This document shows positions 58,983-64,000 of a DNA stretch of 64,000 bases, piece after piece. Below the pieces are notes generated by a model, which did not search any database, was not told the DNA's origin, and was given only the letters and a program-made list of their open reading frames with translations. Position 1 is the first letter of the stretch. Every line of letters begins with the position of its first letter. A program made the position numbers and the translations under genes. Source of the stretch: Limonium bicolor (taxonomy: Eukaryota; Streptophyta; Magnoliopsida; Caryophyllales; Plumbaginaceae); NCBI GenBank assembly GCA_023374045.1, contig CM041777.1, positions 459,042,251-459,106,250 on the forward strand. Reading direction: 5' to 3'.

Positions 58983-59276
58983 CTAAGATCGCTTACGGTA
59001 ATCATCAGATCCATGGGCTCGAGGGAGTGGAAAATATGCATAGGCCCTTTCATGTTGAAGTTGGTGACAAACTGCTCCCTCGTCATGAAAAGGTCATACA
59101 ACATTCTTTATTTGTCTGTCAACTTCTTTAGAAACTTGGGTGTCAGAATGGGGGATTTCCTAGGAGTCATATCGAAAGGTTTCACCACTTCCTTTCTCAC
59201 ACTCTGACTCTCCTAAGTTAATTTCACCACTTCCTTCCCCTTATCCACTCTCTTCTTCTTAACCGGCCTTTCCTTA
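58983..59276 (-). pseudogene. Degenerate retroelement coding fragment
   Basis: One minus-strand frame stays readable for about 95 codons with two stops. It contains KKKRVDKGKEVVKLT and FMTREQFVTNFNMKGP, then IFHSLEPMDLMITVSDL. It resembles polyprotein sequence between gag and protease of Tat/Ogre elements, but I do not recognise a domain with confidence. It directly adjoins the end of LTR C, so element C probably inserted into this coding region. Confidence 0.4.
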
Positions 59277-61053
59277 TGTGAGCCTCGATTTTAAACCCTA
59301 TCCTATGTGGATTAACTTGATTGGGATCTAATCGGGTTTTAGGTCCACTTATAGCCTAAGATTAATAACTATGTCATATAACAATAATTATTAAAACCTA
59401 AGCTAGCTCACTGGAACCTATTACGAGTCGCCACCTAATTTTAACCTAGATCAAATTAGGAAAGGAGAGTTCAGGTTCGGGGGCTTGATATTCGACTTAA
59501 TTAGGGTTCAATTACTTTCATTACCCTTCCTAGGTCGTTTTTCCTCTACTTGGTTCAATTACGGCTTTCTACAAAGTTGTTTTTAACCTAGGTGCGCGCT
59601 TCTGTTTTTTTTATTTTTAAACGTTTTTGACAGAAAATTAAAGTGGAAATTAAAATTACCTAAACTAGGGTTTCGGAGGCAGAATTAGGTCAAATTTTGT
59701 TTCCGTCCGTAGCCACGGACCTAATGTCCGAGGCCACGGACCCCAGTTAACCTATATGAAAATAAAAGTCGAATTAAACATAAAACAGAAAATTGTAAAG
59801 TCCGGGGCCACGGACAGGCTGTGTGGGACCGGACATTATTAGAAAACCTAAATTTTTAAAATTTAAAAATCCCGCCGCCGTCCGTGGGCGTCCGAGCTTA
59901 CGGACAGGGAGTCCGGGACCCCGGACATGACGTCCGTGGGTGCGGACCGCCCTCGGACGGCGGTGTTGAGGCTGTTCCCGAAGGTGTTTTTGGCTCAAAT
60001 TTTATGGGTGTGTAGCCTGAAGGATGTACAAGACGTTAGTGATTGAATGTTGTCAATTTGAATTCGAATTAAGCACGAAACTTAGCAAACAAGTTATTGG
60101 ACAGAAGCTTAAACAAACAGCAATACAGAAGCGTAGAGGGGTTAGTTTGAGCCCAAATTTTGAGGCAGACAGATAATACCGTGGAGAGTTAGGAAAGTGG
60201 GATTTCTACCTGTTTTACCTTCGGATTCACGGTGATTCTTCACACCGGGATTCGTCGAGTGCTCGTTGATGGCAGACCCGAGAGTTAGGAAAGTGGGATT
60301 TCTACCTGAACCAAGCTTCTGGTTGTTGGTTGTTCTTGCTGTTCTTCACGTTTTGGTGGTGTTTTTGTGGGGTTTTGATGATTGATGTTGTGGGAGTTGA
60401 AAAATATGTTTTGGTGTTGATTTTGGTGAGATTTCGGTGTTTGATTGTGGCTCTGGAGTTCAAAAACGTGGAGAAAGAGAGACGGCTGCCTTCTTTGAGA
60501 GTCTAGGGTTCTTGAGGTTATTATTTGATCATGGGATAAGGCTCCTTATATAGGCTTCCTTAAAGATAGAAAAATCCGGTAAAAACCGAGATTTACCGAC
60601 GTTTTAGCTCAAGGGCTTCCAAAAGGAATTTGATTATGAAATTTTACACGTGGGTAAAGGATGATATTTCTGAATTTTCTAAAGTGGAATCGAATTTTTG
60701 GATATTGGAATATTTTTAAATTCAATTTCTCGTTAGTTTCAGTCAGAAATTGCTAGAAAATTATTGGAAACTCGAAAAATCAAAATTCCAACGCCATTAT
60801 GCCCAAAATGTCATCCTCTATCATGGGTTAAAATTTCAAAGAATTTTGAACTGATTTGACCCTTATTTGGAGGAGAGAGAAAGCCTATAGGGGGCTTAGG
60901 AGCCTTGAAAAATTACGAAAGTGCCCCTGGAGATGACTAAGCTGCCCTGGTACTCTGAAATGTTCCGATCGAACTGGGAACCCTCGCTACTTGACCAAAC
61001 TAGCCTATTAGTAGAGACTCTCTTCCAGGGGGGTTGAAATTTTGGGTATAACA
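59277..61053 (-). mobile_element. 3' LTR of Ogre/Tat-like element C
   Basis: The 1777-bp minus-strand LTR (TGTTATACCC at 61053 to GGCTCACA at 59277) is nearly the same length as LTR A and very similar to it. A TATA box (TATATAAG) lies at 60545-60552, and a GTCCG/CGGAC cluster at 59704-59965. A 60-bp duplication (CCGAGAGTTAGGAAAGTGGGATTTCTACCTG and its earlier copy, near 60190-60310) is specific to this LTR. Confidence 0.8.
59704..59965. repeat. GTCCG/CGGAC cluster, LTR C
   Basis: Inverted counterpart of 4706-4965, with GTCCGTAGCCACGGAC, GTCCGGGACCCCGGAC and GTCCGTGGGTGCGGAC pairs close together. Confidence 0.8.
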
Positions 61054-61174
61054 GATTGCCCCCCGTCAACTAGACTTTGTAATGGAAATGAGAAGGCTAG
61101 TTGATGCTTGAGTGATACCCCCAAAATTTTGGATCTTAAAAGACCCCACATGCAATTGAAGTCCGACAAGTTGT

Positions 61175-61400
61175 GTCGAGCTGTTCTAAGGCGCTGACTA
61201 CCTATGAGTAAAGTGGAAGGGATGTCAAGCGATTCTAAGGCGTTGACTACCTATGAGGATGATACGATGTCAAGCTATTCTAAGGCGTTGACTACCTATA
61301 ATGACTGAAATGATGTCAAGCCATTCCAAGGCGTTGACTACCTAAAATGTGAAAATAAGATAATGTCAAGCGATTCTAAGGCGTTGACAACCTAACGAGT
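61175..61400 (-). repeat. GTAGTCAACGCC tandem array (copy C)
   Basis: Five inverted units with the core GGCGTTGACTACCTA, spaced about 45-50 bp. Confidence 0.85.
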
Positions 61401-61437
61401 GAAAATTGGGTGGTATGCAAATGCGAGAATGCTGAAA

Positions 61438-61512
61438 TGCTAGTGATGCTGATGATGCTGACGATGCTGATGATGCTGATGATGCTGACGATGCTGATGA
61501 TGATGCTGATGA
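61438..61512. repeat. ATG/GAT trinucleotide-rich microsatellite
   Basis: (GATGCT/GATGAT)n, the inverted equivalent of 3108-3182. Confidence 0.8.
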
Positions 61513-61734
61513 TGCTCGGATGCTTCTGCAGACCGAAACCCATTCCAATGCTCCTGGTTGGTATACTATGGGGACTTACTGCCTCTGCCCACCAACTGGG
61601 GTGCTGGGATAACTTCTAGATTACCAAGGGGACTTATTGCCACTGCCCACTAGTTGTTTCTCCCAAGAAGTTGACATGAAGATGGGGACTTATTGCCTCT
61701 GCCCCGCCAACTTAGATCACGCTCTGTCTCGTAC

Positions 61735-62112
61735 TTGTCTCGCACTGAAGATGATACTAGGTCTCGTACTGGTCTCGTACTGGATGATGACGATAGGTCT
61801 CGCACTGATGAAGATGATAGGTCTCGTACTGATGAAGATGATGGGTCTCGCACTGACGAAATTGATGGTCTCGCACTGATGAAGATGCTTGGTCTCGCAC
61901 TGAAGTCTCGTACTAAATGGATGAAGAAAAAGCTGGATTCCGCACTGATTCTGGGTCGCGCACTGAATGAAGATGTCTTGTACTAAAGTCTTGAAAATGA
62001 TGGGTCTCGCACTGATGAAGATGGTAGGTCTCGCACTGAAGGAAAAGATGGGTCTCGCACTGAATGAAGATGCTAGGTCTCGTACTGAATGAGGAAACTG
62101 CAGGGACTCGCA
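61735..62112. repeat. GTCTCGCACTGATGAAGAT tandem array
   Basis: About a dozen units of 24-33 bp have the core GGTCTCGCACTGA or GGTCTCGTACTGA. It sits where copy A has the AGGCTCGTCATAAG array and appears unrelated in detail. The minus strand is partly open (Ser-Ala-Arg-Pro repeats), which follows from the periodicity. Confidence 0.8.
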
Positions 62113-62389
62113 CTGTTTTGGGTCTCGAACTAAAAATGAGTTAGGAAGATAATGGTCTCGTGCAAATGATGAGAACTGATTACTGGAGTGCCAAACATGG
62201 CAATGATGATAAGATGTATGCAATCAAGATATATGAAAGATACTCGTTCAAAACAGGAAACTGTTGGAAAAGGTGCCGAACTTGGCAATGCTTGAGAAAA
62301 ACCCTGCTGAAAAAGGAAAGTGAAATGATCATTTCCTGACTAAAAATTTCAAATCTGCAATTAGCTTCTTGAAAAATGAACATGCTGTA

Positions 62390-64000
62390 GACACCAAAAA
62401 TTCTCACCCCATAAAGCAAATTCCTCAATAAGAAACACGACAAGAGGGGTCGTCGCCTTTCTTCGTCAAAACGTATTGACGTGCGTGCCAAAATGAAACC
62501 ATCATTTTATAATCTTTTTCAAAGCATTTCAGGAAAAAACACAATTCTTCGAAAATGAATTTCCACCGACAGTCCAGTTTCAAGGTCGTCCCTTTTTGTT
62601 TATTCACTTATTTTACTATCTTATTTTGTTTTGTTTATATTCTATTTATTTATTTTATTTTTATTCATCTATACACCTTTTCTTATATTTTATTTTATTC
62701 TACTATTAACATTGCTATTTTTATTATCATTTCAGTTCACTTCTATTTAGACACTTTTATTTTCATCTTACAAATCCAATCCACACTTAGTTAAACTCCG
62801 GCCTAACCCAAGCCCTTAAACCCATTCCAGCCCCTAGTATTGGACCTACCAAGCCCAAACAACACGAAGCCCACAAAAAAAACCCTAGCTTAACAAGACA
62901 GCCACCACCATCTCTTCAAGGGGGATCGATCGTTTTCTTCTCAAAAAGAACCGGATCCTCTCACGCTTTACTTCATCAGAGCTTTCCATTCCCTCGGCCG
63001 CTTCTTCATCGTTTTACCTTCACCCGCCTCTCTTTCGACCATAGCCATCTCCTTGGCCTCTTCATCGTAACCATTCAAATCCAACACCGAAGTTTCTCTT
63101 TTCTGAAAAAATACAATCAGAAGGCGTCTCCCTCTCCTCTTCATCCCTAATCGAGCTTACACCTCGGGCCTCCATTCCGGTCGAGCAAACTTGTTCTTCT
63201 TCACTCAGAGAAGGAAACCCTGGTAGCTTCTTGTTCTTCTGCCTTGAAACATTGTTGTCCTGACCGAGATTCCTCCCCACGGAGAAGGACCACCATCCTC
63301 TCTGATTTTTCCAATCGAAGCTCTCACCTACATTATCCTCACGATTTTCTTCCCGAAAACCGCAAAGTCACTTAATCAGCACCCGCCGTAGCTACCTCCT
63401 TCTTCATCGATCGATCGGATTCAATCCAGAAAACAAAAACGGCCGACTTCCCCATTCTCCTCTCCCTCAAGTTTTCGCCTCTGTTTCTCCATCGACCTTC
63501 AATCTCGGAGGCATTTTTCTTCCCTAATTTATAACGAAAGTAACTCTTGGCGTCGTTTATTTGAATACTGAAACCCACTGGGGTTGTGAATCCCTTGATC
63601 CTTGTCAAATCTCGAGTTACCCTTGTCAATGCTTCAGTGTTTCGCTCCGATTCTGATATATCTTGAAGGACTTCTGTTGGTCGATTGGGACAAAATCGAC
63701 CCCGTGGGTCTCAGAACTTCCAGGCTAATTCTGTGTTTCCATGCTTTGAATCTTCTCATCTTTCATGTACTGTTCTATAATGTGGTCTCTCTTTACCGGC
63801 GAGTTCGGGCTCTTGACCCTATACCTATTTGTGTTAGTTACGAGTTTGTGAACTAGTTTGATTTTTCTGTATTCCAGATTAGCGATCGATCTTACCGTGT
63901 ATATTTTTTGGGGTTCTAAAGATGCACGGTCTGTAGTGGTGTTTCTGGTTTGTTTGTGAAACCTGAATGCAAATGTGGATGCTCTGTGGGTATTTTCATT
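62390..64000 (+). other. Unassigned; possible start of another LTR
   Basis: TGTAGACACCAAAAATTCTC at 62390 resembles LTR starts of some Tat-type elements, and copy C's sequence stops here. What follows includes a T-rich tract (62590-62780) and a pyrimidine-rich, CTTCATCG-containing region (62880-63500), with no recognisable protein. No partner LTR is visible. I found no supported gene; the ORFs at 62555, 63062, 63372 and 63602 have no domain. Confidence 0.3.

Larger units (their letters stand above)
61054..62389 (-). mobile_element. Ogre/Tat-like element copy C, 3' untranslated region
   Basis: The minus-strand counterpart of 1942-3617. Next to the LTR is the polypurine tract (GATTGCCCCCCGTC in plus orientation). 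The GTAGTCAACGCC array (61175-61400), a CAT microsatellite (61438-61512), GGACTTATTGCC units (about 61568-61700), a GTCTCGCACTGA array (61735-62112) and a TTTGGCAC unit (about 62190) follow. The module order mirrors copy A. Confidence 0.7.

Noticed and set aside
61650..62223. Arg-rich minus-strand ORFs
   Set aside because: They follow the GTCTCGCACTGA array and adjacent repeats.
62555..62794. Membrane-protein-like ORF
   Set aside because: It is a T-rich low-complexity tract that yields Phe/Ile/Leu codons by composition.
1..64000. CRISPR array or prokaryotic operon
   Set aside because: Tandem repeats here lack regular unique spacers and lie in retrotransposon 3' regions; the lineages are plant-specific.

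Overview
The window looks like repeat-packed intergenic DNA from a flowering plant, probably a eudicot with a large genome. Everything I could classify is transposon-derived: Ty3/gypsy LTR retrotransposons of the Tat/Ogre, Athila and Tekay/Del (chromovirus) lineages, plus MULE, hAT and CACTA DNA transposons. I see no intact host gene, rRNA or tRNA gene, or CRISPR array. The species cannot be named from the sequence alone.

Layout. Bases 1-5389 are the 3' end of an Ogre/Tat-like element (copy A): an untranslated region built from several tandem-repeat families, a polypurine tract, and a 1772-bp LTR (3618-5389). Its LTR abuts the protease codons of a second Tat-lineage element (about 5390-14487). 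That element has a broken pol (protease, reverse transcriptase, two RNase H domains, integrase). It also has an antisense, intron-containing ORF (9962-13295) and a promoter-bearing 3' end. A Mutator-like element with about 535-bp inverted repeats follows (14488-16672), then the 3' end and LTR of an Athila-like element (16673-18670).

From 18671 to 51310 lies a Tekay/Del chromovirus, here called T1. Its order is gag zinc knuckles, an AlkB/ALKBH1-like dioxygenase domain, protease, reverse transcriptase, RNase H, integrase, chromodomain and a 4.08-kb 3' LTR. T1 is split twice. A probable solo LTR (T3, 21965-31307, minus strand, GCCAT target duplication) interrupts RNase H and itself holds an Athila-like fragment. 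A complete but apparently non-coding long-LTR element (T2, 31692-45624, minus strand, LTRs of 4.5-4.6 kb) lies just before integrase. To the right of T1 come a T2-like internal fragment, a CACTA end, Ogre-like copy B (LTR carrying a hAT MITE), an Athila-like LTR region, Ogre-like copy C in inverse orientation, and an unassigned stretch that may begin another LTR.

The most notable observation is the AlkB-like 2-oxoglutarate/Fe(II) dioxygenase ORF (19443-20105) between gag and protease of T1. Its metal ligands are intact although two nonsense codons interrupt it. A captured demethylase in a retrotransposon suggests an anti-silencing or nucleic-acid-repair role, which is inference. A second cross-cutting pattern is that nearly every LTR family here carries its own cluster of short CCG/CGG motifs alternating with their reverse complements: GTCCG/CGGAC, GGTCCGGGAC, GCCGGGT, GACCGGTC and others. 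Nested insertions and repeated C-to-T-type nonsense changes point to old, probably methylated, decaying DNA.
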